Positions 35,029 through 42,810 of a stretch of DNA of 64,000 nucleotides are shown piece after piece. A model generated the notes under the pieces. The model was not told where the DNA came from, made no database searches, and worked only from the letters and a program-made list of their open reading frames with translations. The first letter of the stretch is position 1; each line of letters starts with the position of its first letter. The translations under genes and the position numbers were made by a program. The DNA comes from BOKV01 sp041397525 (GTDB lineage: Bacteria; Pseudomonadota; Alphaproteobacteria; Rhizobiales; Rhizobiaceae), in assembly GCA_041397525.1 (NCBI GenBank), contig JAWKWL010000002.1:310001-374000 (forward strand), given 5' to 3'.

Positions 35029-36133
35029 TTTGCTTGTCCTTTGCCCATTCGCGAAAATCAATCGCGGCACCGGTCCTTGCCGATTGTTCTGCCGCAGCCC
35101 CCATCAACACTGCCGTCATGCCTTCGGCAAGCCCGACCTCCGGCTTGCCGCCCTTCAGGATCAGCGCACGAAACCGCTCATGCTGATAGTAGGTTGAGCC
35201 ATGATGATCGCCTGCCGCCAGGATATCCTCATCGACTTCCACCGCTTCAGTCGTCACCCGTTTGCTGGCGCGAACGGACACTGCAATTTCGGACTTGCGC
35301 TCCTTGCCGTCTGTTGAAAATCGCGCCGGGCCCGGAATTCTCGCGTCAATGCGCGCAACATCGCCCGTGGCGCTGATCTCCTCCTGCCAATAGGAACCTT
35401 CCGCAAACATGCAAAGATCCAGCATCGCCCGCACGCCGTTTTCGAAATCGACAATCACGAAGCCGTTGTCGATGATATCCGGCCTGCGCCCGCCATATTC
35501 TTCATCGATGAAATTGACGTCCATCGCCGCCGAGGCATAGATCCGCACCGGTTCGGATTTCGTCAACAGCCGCATCAGGTCGAAATAATGGCAGCATTTT
35601 TCAACCAGGGTGCCACCAGTATTTTCGTTGAAGCGGTTCCAGTCACCAACCTTTTTCAGGAACGGAAAACGGTGCTCCCGGATGGTCAGCATCCGCAATT
35701 TTCCTGCTTCGCCTGCTTCGAGCTTCTGCGCCAATCTGATCAGTGGCGGCATGTAACGGTATTCCATCGCCACCCAGACAGGTGCCTTGCGTGACCGCGC
35801 CAGCGCCACGATTTCACGGCAATGCTCCGGCGTGGTGCAAAGCGGCTTCTCCACCAGGATAGGCAAATCGCTTTTCAACACGTCCTTCAGGATCGGGTGG
35901 TGAAGGAAATTGGGCGCAGCAATGACCAGCGCGTCGCAAAGCCCGCTCGCCAGCAATTCACCGTGATGCGTGAAGGCTGCACAACCCTCACCAGCAAGTT
36001 TCTGTGCCATCAAGCGCATCCCGTCATCTGGGTCACTGACCGCAGCCACCTTCGTGTCAGGCAGGAGTGCGATATTTCGCATGTGTTCCTGGCCCATCAT
36101 GCCGGAACCGATAATCCCGTAACGCAGTGTCAT
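35021..36133 (-). CDS. Gfo/Idh/MocA-family NAD-dependent protein, candidate oxidoreductive sulfoquinovosidase or dehydrogenase
   Basis: A 370-residue protein with an N-terminal Rossmann domain (YGIIGSGMMGQEHMRNIALL, then VEKPLCTTPEH with the EKP motif) and a C-terminal alpha/beta domain. A striking central segment reads HRFPFLKKVGDWNRFNEN, then GGTLVEKCCHYFDLM, where the family's catalytic His/Lys usually fall. Most relatives oxidise sugars or inositols. A recently described branch (GH188) instead cleaves sulfoquinovosides through a transient NAD-dependent oxidation. The position inside a sulfoglycolysis-like operon makes that a real option, but the sequence alone cannot separate it from a sugar dehydrogenase. 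ATG 36133 follows the isomerase stop by 10 bases. Confidence 0.78.
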   Translation of the reverse strand: MTLRYGIIGSGMMGQEHMRNIALLPDTKVAAVSDPDDGMRLMAQKLAGEGCAAFTHHGELLASGLCDALVIAAPNFLHHPILKDVLKSDLPILVEKPLCTTPEHCREIVALARSRKAPVWVAMEYRYMPPLIRLAQKLEAGEAGKLRMLTIREHRFPFLKKVGDWNRFNENTGGTLVEKCCHYFDLMRLLTKSEPVRIYASAAMDVNFIDEEYGGRRPDIIDNGFVIVDFENGVRAMLDLCMFAEGSYWQEEISATGDVARIDARIPGPARFSTDGKERKSEIAVSVRASKRVTTEAVEVDEDILAAGDHHGSTYYQHERFRALILKGGKPEVGLAEGMTAVLMGAAAEQSARTGAAIDFREWAKDKQSG

Positions 36134-36143
36134 GGATGTTGTC

Positions 36144-37538
36144 TCACAGTTCGAGAACAGGAATGGAAAGGGCGGCGGCAACACCACGCAACTTTTCGCG
36201 GTGGTCGCCATAGGCAACCGCCATGTGGTGCTCCAGCCCGCACTCCATTACCTTGCCTGTTAATTCACCCGCCTGCGTGTCGAAGCGCACCACACCGGAA
36301 GTGCCGGTAAACGACATTGGCCTCGACAGCATCTCACCGCCTGCAATCACCATGTGCTCTACACCCTTCGCCTGGCTGATCCGCATGAAGGTCATCCGTC
36401 CGGGCTTCAGCGTGAACTCGAACAGCAAAGGCATTTTGCGGTTTGTGTGGATTGTGGCACCGGGGTGCGAGGCCTGGTCCGCCATTGAAGCGGGTGCCTG
36501 GCCGCAATGCCAGATGACGCCGGTATTGTCCTCGCGTTCGAGATCAACGAGATCGGTCAGGAATACCGGCGCGTCCGCCGTTTTTTGCAGGATCATCTGG
36601 GTCAGGGCGCCATAGACATCAGCCTCACAGGCACACGGAATTCGGTTCTCCCCCATCATCGCCACGGGGCCACAAACCGCGCCGCCATATTCGGTGAATG
36701 TCTCAGGCCAGCAACGAATGGCAAAGGCGGAGTACCGTCCCCTCTCCGTGAGTGCATCAAGTGCCGGTTTCAGCCGCAGCGAACGGTCCAGTTGTTCCTG
36801 GTCGACCAATTCGAGCCCGGTAGCCACGGATTGCGCGGCAACCCGGGTGCTGTCGACGGCTGGCTTATCCTGAACCCGGGCGAGATCAAACAGCGTTTCA
36901 AGGGTGAGTTCATCAACCTCCACACCAGCAAGTTTCTTCAACCTCGTCTTGTCATAGCGGCAAGTGTCAAAGCCTGCCGGATGTTCGCCGATACGACCAA
37001 TGCGGCTGCCTGCGATCGATTTTGCAATGGCAGCAGCATCAGCATCAGCGGCTTGCCCGGTTTTCGATGGAACCAGTCCGGATCGAGGGCGGTTCGCCGT
37101 GATCATCATCTCCAGTTCAGCCGTGATATCGTCAGCATCGGGGTCGCGATAGCACCAGGAAAACGCCCGGCCATTGAGACCAAGCGCGTGGCTCGCAAGG
37201 TTCAACCCGCAAAACGAATTGAGCCGCAATCTGCCGCCAACCCTCGGTTCGGGTATCGCCCATATGCCGATCGGACCGCTAAAGCTGCTGGCGATCTCGA
37301 CGGCCATCGAGGCATCGGTGAACGTCACCTGCAGCAGGATAATCAGGTCCGGATTGTCGGCCATCACCGCTTCAAGCGCTGTCCTGGTCGCGTCAGCATC
37401 GAACAGCAGTTCGCGCGGACCGGTCAGTTGGTGACCTGCCCGCTCCAGTGCTTCCAGCATTGCTGCCAGTTTTTCCACGGCATAGGGAACATCAAAGGTT
37501 GGTCTGCCAAGCGGCAGGATACCCAGTTTCTTTTTCAT
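36144..37538 (-). CDS. L-fucose/L-arabinose-isomerase-like protein, candidate sulfoquinovose isomerase (SqvD-type)
   Basis: A 464-residue cytoplasmic protein of the L-fucose isomerase superfamily. The C-terminal half has CWPETFTEYGGAVCGPVAMM and CACEADVYGALT, which supply the metal-binding acidic residues, and a late His in ECGLEHHMAVAYGDH. N-terminal segments LIILLQVTFTD and IGIWAIPEPRVGGRLRLNS resemble the fucose-isomerase N domains. Aldose-ketose isomerisation fits its place between an aldolase and an oxidoreductase. To my recollection the sulfo-EMP2 pathway uses an isomerase of this family (SqvD) in place of YihS. Start ATG 37538 is 5 bases after the aldolase stop; a TTG at 37547 is possible. 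Confidence 0.78.
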   Translation of the reverse strand: MKKKLGILPLGRPTFDVPYAVEKLAAMLEALERAGHQLTGPRELLFDADATRTALEAVMADNPDLIILLQVTFTDASMAVEIASSFSGPIGIWAIPEPRVGGRLRLNSFCGLNLASHALGLNGRAFSWCYRDPDADDITAELEMMITANRPRSGLVPSKTGQAADADAAAIAKSIAGSRIGRIGEHPAGFDTCRYDKTRLKKLAGVEVDELTLETLFDLARVQDKPAVDSTRVAAQSVATGLELVDQEQLDRSLRLKPALDALTERGRYSAFAIRCWPETFTEYGGAVCGPVAMMGENRIPCACEADVYGALTQMILQKTADAPVFLTDLVDLEREDNTGVIWHCGQAPASMADQASHPGATIHTNRKMPLLFEFTLKPGRMTFMRISQAKGVEHMVIAGGEMLSRPMSFTGTSGVVRFDTQAGELTGKVMECGLEHHMAVAYGDHREKLRGVAAALSIPVLEL

Positions 37539-37543
37539 GGTTT

Positions 37544-38623
37544 TCAAAGCCCGGCATAGACATGGCGGAAGGTTTCGTCACGGGGGTGGAAACGACCGCC
37601 CCGTCCGGCATAGCATTCGTGCTCATGGAACGGCAGTGCTTCCTTGTCTGTCAGACTATTGAGTTCGCGCATATAGGCCACAGCCTCGCCTTCCAGCCCG
37701 GACCGGATCGCGTTCCAGTCGGGAAAGGCACGGAAAGCATCCAGCCAGATTGCCCGGCCCGCCAGATAGCCGGATGCCCCTGCGCGATAGGCATGCGTCA
37801 TGATGTTTCGAAATTCCGGCTTGCCTGCACCAGCAGACAGCATCACCCATGGCCGACCGGCAAGCCGTCCCATCTCATCGAAAACCGACTGAACATCTTC
37901 CCAGCCTTCATTGCCGACGCCGGGAACGCTGGCGGCTGCAACCGGGCTTTCCAGCTTGAAGACATCCACGCCATATTCGGGCTTGGCAAATTCCGCGACT
38001 GAAGCAAGAACGTGATCAGCCTTCTTCGATGCCATTTCCACGTAGTCGCGGGTCTGCTCCGCATCTTGTGCCAGGGGATAGACCAGCAATTCAAACAAGA
38101 AGGGGATGTCGAACCGCTGGCAGGCCTCGCCTATCCTGCGGGTAAAATCGCGTTGGTGTTGCAGCACATCCGCTGGAGCGTCGGGCCGGTACCATGCCAG
38201 AACCTTGACGGCGTCACCGCCCAGTCGCTTGATCTTGCCGACCGACCATCCATCGATCTGCGACGAATATCGCCCGCCGCCATCAACTTCCCGGAAGATC
38301 GAATCCTCCAATGTCACAATCAGCCCCTTTGCCGGGCTGAGCCGGTCCAGCCCGGAGGGAATGGCATAATGCGGATCAAGCAACATGGCCGAGGATTCAC
38401 CCTGCAGAGTCTCGATCAGCAATGTCTTGAAACGGGCAACATCTTCCCAGGGGGCTTCGGCAGTGCCGTAATGGGCAGCAATCGGTTGCTTGATGGGCGG
38501 GCGCTGGTCGACTGCGGTCATCTTGAAGCGACCGTTCATGTCCGCCATCCGGCGCATGCCCCACAATTTTCCCGGGCTCAATTGCATTGCCTGGTTCTGT
38601 GGCTGTTGCATTGAACGCTGCAT
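37544..38623 (-). CDS. Class I aldolase, LacD/YihT-like, candidate 6-deoxy-6-sulfofructose-1-phosphate aldolase
   Basis: A 359-residue (beta/alpha)8 aldolase. The Schiff-base lysine is Lys223 in YGVDVFKLESPV. The segment PWVMLSAGAGKPEF...RAGASGYLAGRAIW lines up with YihT (PWVILSSG...TAGASGFLAGRAVW) better than with the tagatose-bisphosphate aldolase LacD as I recall them. FKMTAVDQRPP near residue 33 matches the MLAVDQRE start of YihT. YihT cleaves 6-deoxy-6-sulfofructose-1-phosphate to DHAP and (S)-sulfolactaldehyde. The protein is ~65 residues longer than YihT, with extra sequence at both ends. The start overlaps the kinase stop by one base (TAATG), with GGAG upstream. Confidence 0.82.
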   Translation of the reverse strand: MQRSMQQPQNQAMQLSPGKLWGMRRMADMNGRFKMTAVDQRPPIKQPIAAHYGTAEAPWEDVARFKTLLIETLQGESSAMLLDPHYAIPSGLDRLSPAKGLIVTLEDSIFREVDGGGRYSSQIDGWSVGKIKRLGGDAVKVLAWYRPDAPADVLQHQRDFTRRIGEACQRFDIPFLFELLVYPLAQDAEQTRDYVEMASKKADHVLASVAEFAKPEYGVDVFKLESPVAAASVPGVGNEGWEDVQSVFDEMGRLAGRPWVMLSAGAGKPEFRNIMTHAYRAGASGYLAGRAIWLDAFRAFPDWNAIRSGLEGEAVAYMRELNSLTDKEALPFHEHECYAGRGGRFHPRDETFRHVYAGL

Positions 38624-39447
38624 TACCGCGTCTCCTTCATGAAATTCATCGTTTCCTCGCGGCTGGGCGATCCGTCGCGACCGCCGGGACGCGTGCACTT
38701 GATGGCTGCCGCCGCATTGGCAAAGCGTACCGCTTCAATCTCGTCAGCGCCTTCGCCCAGCCGCAGCGCGAAAGCGCCATGCCACAAATCCCCGGCACCA
38801 AGGGTGTCAACCACATCGACCTTGAAAGCGGGGACGTGGCCTGTACCATCGGGACCCCGCCACCACACACCATTTTCGCCATCGGTGACACATGCCCAGG
38901 CGTCACCAATGTCCAACGCCGCAAGGGCTGCCTCTACATCGATCACGCCCGGTACGCCAAGCGCTCGTGCAATTCTCATGGCGGCGACCGCACCGTCAGG
39001 CCATCTCGTGTCTGCAAAGACTGCATCGATTGCGCCAAGGGACCCAAGGGACCCAAGCGAATAGTCCTCAAGCCACCCGGCATCAAAACTGATGTTCATG
39101 TCACGATAATTGACGATTTGGCGCTCGCCGGCTTCATCGAGAAACACCGAGGAATAGGATGATTGCCGTCCCTCGAAGCGGCGGACCAGGTTGCAGTCAA
39201 CACCCTCGGCTTTCAACCCTTTGACAATAAGATCACCGATCACGTCACTGCCGAGCCTTGCTGCCAGTTTCGCCTTGCCACCCAGTCTGACGATGCCGAC
39301 AGCCCCGTTGGCAGCAACGCCACCACCCACAATCGCGGCACTCCTAGCACGGTACTTCTCAGCCTTTCGTGGCAGTTCGCCGAGCTGGAACACGAAATCC
39401 AGCACAGCAACGCCGCACACAAGGACTGTCGCCTTGCGCTTGTTCAT
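38623..39447 (-). CDS. PfkB-family sugar kinase, YihV-like (6-deoxy-6-sulfofructose kinase), with internal deletion
   Basis: A 274-residue ribokinase-fold protein. It shares with YihV the segments KYRARSAAIVGGG, ERQIVNY, FADTRWPDGA, PAFKVDVVDTLGAGDLWHGA and KCTRPGGRDG. Lys31, Asn113 and Arg148 correspond to residues I recall as sulfonate-binding in YihV; Asp220 of GAGD is the catalytic base. Between Glu172 (VIDVE) and Trp184 (AWACVTDGENG) about 35 residues usual in PfkB kinases are absent, including a core strand and the NxxE-like region. The coding frame stays open. A 9-base tandem repeat encodes GSLGSLG at 131-137. Activity is therefore uncertain. It starts the enzyme part of the operon, after dctP and a hairpin. 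Confidence 0.83.
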   Translation of the reverse strand: MNKRKATVLVCGVAVLDFVFQLGELPRKAEKYRARSAAIVGGGVAANGAVGIVRLGGKAKLAARLGSDVIGDLIVKGLKAEGVDCNLVRRFEGRQSSYSSVFLDEAGERQIVNYRDMNISFDAGWLEDYSLGSLGSLGAIDAVFADTRWPDGAVAAMRIARALGVPGVIDVEAALAALDIGDAWACVTDGENGVWWRGPDGTGHVPAFKVDVVDTLGAGDLWHGAFALRLGEGADEIEAVRFANAAAAIKCTRPGGRDGSPSREETMNFMKETR

Positions 39448-39514
39448 TTGTCCGATTTGCCTTGATCCAGGATCTGGTGGTTGTTCTCAAGCCTGCCAGG
39501 CTTGCATGCATTTT

Positions 39515-39547
39515 CCATCCGGCGCCGGATACTCCGGCCCCGGATGG
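39515..39547 (-). terminator. Long hairpin between dctP and the kinase gene
   Basis: CCATCCGG pairs with CCGGATGG and, after one C/C mismatch, GCCGGA pairs with TCCGGC around a 3-base loop: a 33-base, near-perfect hairpin 12 bases after the dctP stop. It is followed by AAAA rather than a T-run on the coding strand, so message stabilisation or partial termination is more likely than full termination. Confidence 0.65.
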
Positions 39548-39559
39548 CATTTCTCTCAC

Positions 39560-40624
39560 TTACTGGTTTGCAGCAGCAAACCCGGCATTGGTCGAGGCTT
39601 CACATTGCTTGACAGCAGCGTCCAGCTTGTCGAGCCATTCAGCGCCAAACTTGTCACTGTACCACTTGCGCATGCCGGAAGATGCCTGCTGGAACTGCTT
39701 CTTCTCGTCGGCAGTCGGCACGTAGATTTGGCCACCTTGCGCCTTGAACGCTTCATAGGCTTCGATCTGGCGGCGCATCGGGAAGGCCCGCGTGACAGTC
39801 TTGAGATGGTTCATGCCATCAAAGACAATCTGCTTGATGTCGTCCGGAAGGGTCTTCCAGGCCACATCCGAATACCACCACAATGCGCCCATATACGCAT
39901 GGCCATCCAGCGTCATGTATTTGAGGCCGGCTTCCGGGAACTTCATGTTCATGATGTCCGTAATGCCGTTCTTCGTGCCTTCAACCACACCGGTTGCCAG
40001 CGAGGTGTAGACTTCCGGCCATGCGACCGGGGTCGGGTTCGCACCAAGCTGGCGAACAAGTTCCTGCTGGATTTCAGCCGGAATCGTACGGAACTTCATC
40101 CCCTTGAGATCTTCCGGGGACTTGATCACCTTCTGCGTATTGGCAAAATTGCGCCATCCGCCGGTATTGGAAATCACCATCAACCGCATCGGGATGTTGT
40201 TGGCAAGCACGCCGGTGCGAAGTTCATTGACGAATGGTCCGTCAAATACGCATTCGGCTATCCGGTCATTCGCAAACATGTAGGGCAGGTCGAGCACCTG
40301 GCCTGGTCCGAACACGTTGCCGAAACCGCCAATCGTGGTGATGTAGACTTCCAGTGTTCCTGCCTGCAGGTTTTCCAGGCATTCCTTTTCATTGCCGCAA
40401 AACTGGCCGGACGGATAGATCTCGACTGCAGCGCGACCATTCGAACGGCTTTCGACATAATCCTTCAAGACCATGGAGCCGTCATAGTCCTCATCCTCGG
40501 GCGACCCGAGGAAAGCAACCTTGATGGTAAAATCCGCCGCCTGCGCAGCGCTGACCGCGCCAAGGCTCGCTGTCGCAGCGATTGCAAGCGCCCCCGCAGT
40601 TGCGAGAAGTTTTTTCATCAGCAT
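39560..40624 (-). CDS. dctP: TRAP transporter substrate-binding protein DctP
   Basis: A 354-residue periplasmic binding protein. A signal peptide (MLMKKLLATAGALAIAATAS, cleavage after AQA) precedes the DctP fold. The ligand-binding Arg lies in LKGMKFRTIPAEIQQELVRQ, and the helix TPVAWPEVYTSLATGVVEGT is typical of TRAP binding proteins. Four cysteines (FCGNEKEC, AECVFDG and KQCEAS) are more than usual and could form disulfides. ATG 40624 has GGAGG about eight bases ahead. It lies downstream of dctQM in the operon. The ligand is inferred from the enzymes it travels with: a sulfosugar or related sulfonate. Confidence 0.9.
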   Translation of the reverse strand: MLMKKLLATAGALAIAATASLGAVSAAQAADFTIKVAFLGSPEDEDYDGSMVLKDYVESRSNGRAAVEIYPSGQFCGNEKECLENLQAGTLEVYITTIGGFGNVFGPGQVLDLPYMFANDRIAECVFDGPFVNELRTGVLANNIPMRLMVISNTGGWRNFANTQKVIKSPEDLKGMKFRTIPAEIQQELVRQLGANPTPVAWPEVYTSLATGVVEGTKNGITDIMNMKFPEAGLKYMTLDGHAYMGALWWYSDVAWKTLPDDIKQIVFDGMNHLKTVTRAFPMRRQIEAYEAFKAQGGQIYVPTADEKKQFQQASSGMRKWYSDKFGAEWLDKLDAAVKQCEASTNAGFAAANQ

Positions 40625-40658
40625 TTCATCTTCCTCCCATTTTGGTTCGGTTGGCGGC

Positions 40659-42251
40659 TCAGCCGCCGGCTAATCCGGTCAGCGCCTGGCAAAGCCCGGC
40701 ACCTTCGGGACATTTCGCAAAGCCTGCCATCGCCGGAAGCGTCATCGACAGGCTCGGAAAATAGGTAATCAGGAAAATCACGGCGAATTCCACCAGCAGG
40801 AAAGGCCATATCTCCTGCACGATCTTCTCGATCTTTTCGCCCGACACGGACGAGGCGACAAACAGCACCAGTCCCATCGGCGGCGTAGCAAGTCCGACAG
40901 TGACATTGACACACATGACGATGGCAAAATGCAGTGGATCAACGCCGATCTGGTACATGATCGGACCAAGCACCGGCCCGAGGATCAGGATCGCCGGGCC
41001 CGCATCAAGGAACATGCCGACAATGAAAAGCAGGATATTGACCAGAAAAAGCAGCAGATAGGGATTGTCTGTAACGCCCTGGATGAAAACGGCCGCATGC
41101 CGTGCCAGCCCCGATACGGTGACCATCCATCCGAAAGTGACAGCGGCGCCGACAAGCAGTAGGATGACGCCGGACTGGATTGCGGTGTCGCGAAACACCT
41201 GCGGCATGCGTTTTGCCGTTGACTGGATGGCACCTGAGATGTCTCGGCCCCGGTCTTCCTCGCTGCGGGCTGAGCGCTTGACCTCGCCTGCCGCCCGGTG
41301 CCCGGAAAACGCGGTCCGCCACAATATTTCGCCAAGGACCATCCAGCAAACAGCCATGCCCGCAAACAGCCTGAAGTCGACATTATCAGTGAAGCCCGCG
41401 AACAGGAACAGCGTCAGCGGCGCTACATGAAGATAGGCATGCAGCGGGTCGGCAATGAAATTCAGCCACCACTCAGTCCGGATGATGACGGACGCAAACA
41501 GGGCATAGACAGCAGCAACAGCCGCTGCTTCGGTAGGCGTATAGATGCCTGAAAGGATGCCGCCCAGAAGCAGTACCGGTGTCAGCAGGGCCGGATAGGT
41601 TTCCAGAAACGCCACCGAGCGCTGCTTCCAGCTCGCCCGTTCTGCCGCCACCGGATAGTTGCGGATGCGGGCGAACCAGGCCGTCAGGATCATCAACCCG
41701 CCGCCTACCATGAGGCCCGGCACAAACCCCGCCAGGAACAGGCCGGCCACCGAGACATTCATGACGAATGCATAAAGTACCATGATGCCTGATGGCGGAA
41801 TGATCGGCCCGATCACGGAGGATGCTGCCGTGATCGCAGCCGCAAACCGGCGCGAATAGCCATTCTGTTCCATTGCCGGGATGAGCATCTTTCCCAGCGC
41901 CGAAGTGTCTGCAACCGCTGACCCCGACAAGCCGGCGAACAGGATGGAGGAGAGGATGTTGACCTGTGCAAGACCGCCACGCACATGGCCGATCATCGAT
42001 TCGGAAAACCGCACGATCGAGCGGGTAATCCCGCCTGAATTCATCAATTCACCCGCCAGAATGAAAAACGGCACCGCCATCAGCGGAAACGAATACATCC
42101 CTGTATAGATTGTCGTAAGCAGCTTCGAGAAGAACAGCGCGTCCTTGCCATCGATGACCAGTGACAGTCCGGGCGCTATCAGCAGCGCGAACACTACCGG
42201 CATTCCGACTGCCAGCAAGATGAAGAATATCCAGAAATAGGCCAGTCCCAT
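40659..42251 (-). CDS. dctM: TRAP transporter large permease DctM, extended form
   Basis: The 530-residue large membrane subunit that couples Na+ gradient to uptake of the DctP-bound ligand. Recognisable DctM segments are GLSGSAVADTSALGKMLIPAM, VIGPIIPPSGIMVLYAF and the C-terminal GLATPPMGLVLFVASSVSGE. A normal DctM has about 425-440 residues. Here ~100 extra residues lie between residues ~270 and ~390, with two or three added hydrophobic segments around a charged stretch (HRAAGEVKRSARSEEDRGRD). The start ATG 42251 is 10 bases after the dctQ stop. Identity is certain; the meaning of the insertion is not. Confidence 0.9.
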   Translation of the reverse strand: MGLAYFWIFFILLAVGMPVVFALLIAPGLSLVIDGKDALFFSKLLTTIYTGMYSFPLMAVPFFILAGELMNSGGITRSIVRFSESMIGHVRGGLAQVNILSSILFAGLSGSAVADTSALGKMLIPAMEQNGYSRRFAAAITAASSVIGPIIPPSGIMVLYAFVMNVSVAGLFLAGFVPGLMVGGGLMILTAWFARIRNYPVAAERASWKQRSVAFLETYPALLTPVLLLGGILSGIYTPTEAAAVAAVYALFASVIIRTEWWLNFIADPLHAYLHVAPLTLFLFAGFTDNVDFRLFAGMAVCWMVLGEILWRTAFSGHRAAGEVKRSARSEEDRGRDISGAIQSTAKRMPQVFRDTAIQSGVILLLVGAAVTFGWMVTVSGLARHAAVFIQGVTDNPYLLLFLVNILLFIVGMFLDAGPAILILGPVLGPIMYQIGVDPLHFAIVMCVNVTVGLATPPMGLVLFVASSVSGEKIEKIVQEIWPFLLVEFAVIFLITYFPSLSMTLPAMAGFAKCPEGAGLCQALTGLAGG

Positions 42252-42261
42252 TGCAGCAATC

Positions 42262-42810
42262 CTATTCCGGTTCCTGGGGGGCGACATGCGGCAGGTCTGC
42301 CTTGTCACTGCCGCTCATGAGGCCCCAAAGATCACGCATGATCAGTTCAAACCCGACCAGCGCCATGGCAACGAAGGAAAACGGTACGACCATGTAGGGA
42401 ATGGCCCAGGGGATCGGAACCGTGTTGACCCGGATGCCCCAGCCGCGTTTCACAAGGCCGAGGCTTTCGAGGAAATAACGATAGATCAACCACAGCACCA
42501 GCAGGTTGATGATGATGCGCATGATCCGCACCATGCGCCCTTGCAGCATGCCGGAAAGGAATTCGATGGCCACATTCGCACCTGAACGATAGGCAAAGGG
42601 CGCGACCAGAAACGCAGTTGTCACCATCATGATCAGCGAAACATCCTCGACCCAGCCGAGCGAATTGTTGAGCACATAGCGGAAGAAGACACCGAGAATG
42701 ACGAGGATGGTCATGATCGCAATGAACAGCGAACCAACGAAAACGCCAACGCGTCCGATCAGGCTGTTGATGGTGCCAAGCGTGGTGAAGATCGCTGCGG
42801 TCGCGTTCAT
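42262..42810 (-). CDS. dctQ: TRAP transporter small permease DctQ
   Basis: A 182-residue membrane protein with four helices, the small subunit of the TRAP transporter. The segments NNSLGWVEDVSLIMMVTTAF and APFAYRSGANVAIEFL are typical of DctQ. Its start overlaps the stop of the upstream SDR gene by four bases (ATGA), which ties the SDR to the transporter transcript. The C-terminus is hydrophilic and acidic. Confidence 0.88.
   Translation of the reverse strand: MNATAAIFTTLGTINSLIGRVGVFVGSLFIAIMTILVILGVFFRYVLNNSLGWVEDVSLIMMVTTAFLVAPFAYRSGANVAIEFLSGMLQGRMVRIMRIIINLLVLWLIYRYFLESLGLVKRGWGIRVNTVPIPWAIPYMVVPFSFVAMALVGFELIMRDLWGLMSGSDKADLPHVAPQEPE

Noticed and set aside
36144..37538. True L-fucose isomerase
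   Set aside because: No fuculose kinase, fuculose aldolase (class II) or fucose regulator accompanies it; the kinase and aldolase are of YihV/YihT type. Biochemically it is still possible.
39191..40768. Long plus-strand frame (525 codons) opposite dctP
   Set aside because: It lies fully antisense to dctP and runs into the neighbouring genes; its translation has no domain and the composition of a shadow frame in high-GC DNA.
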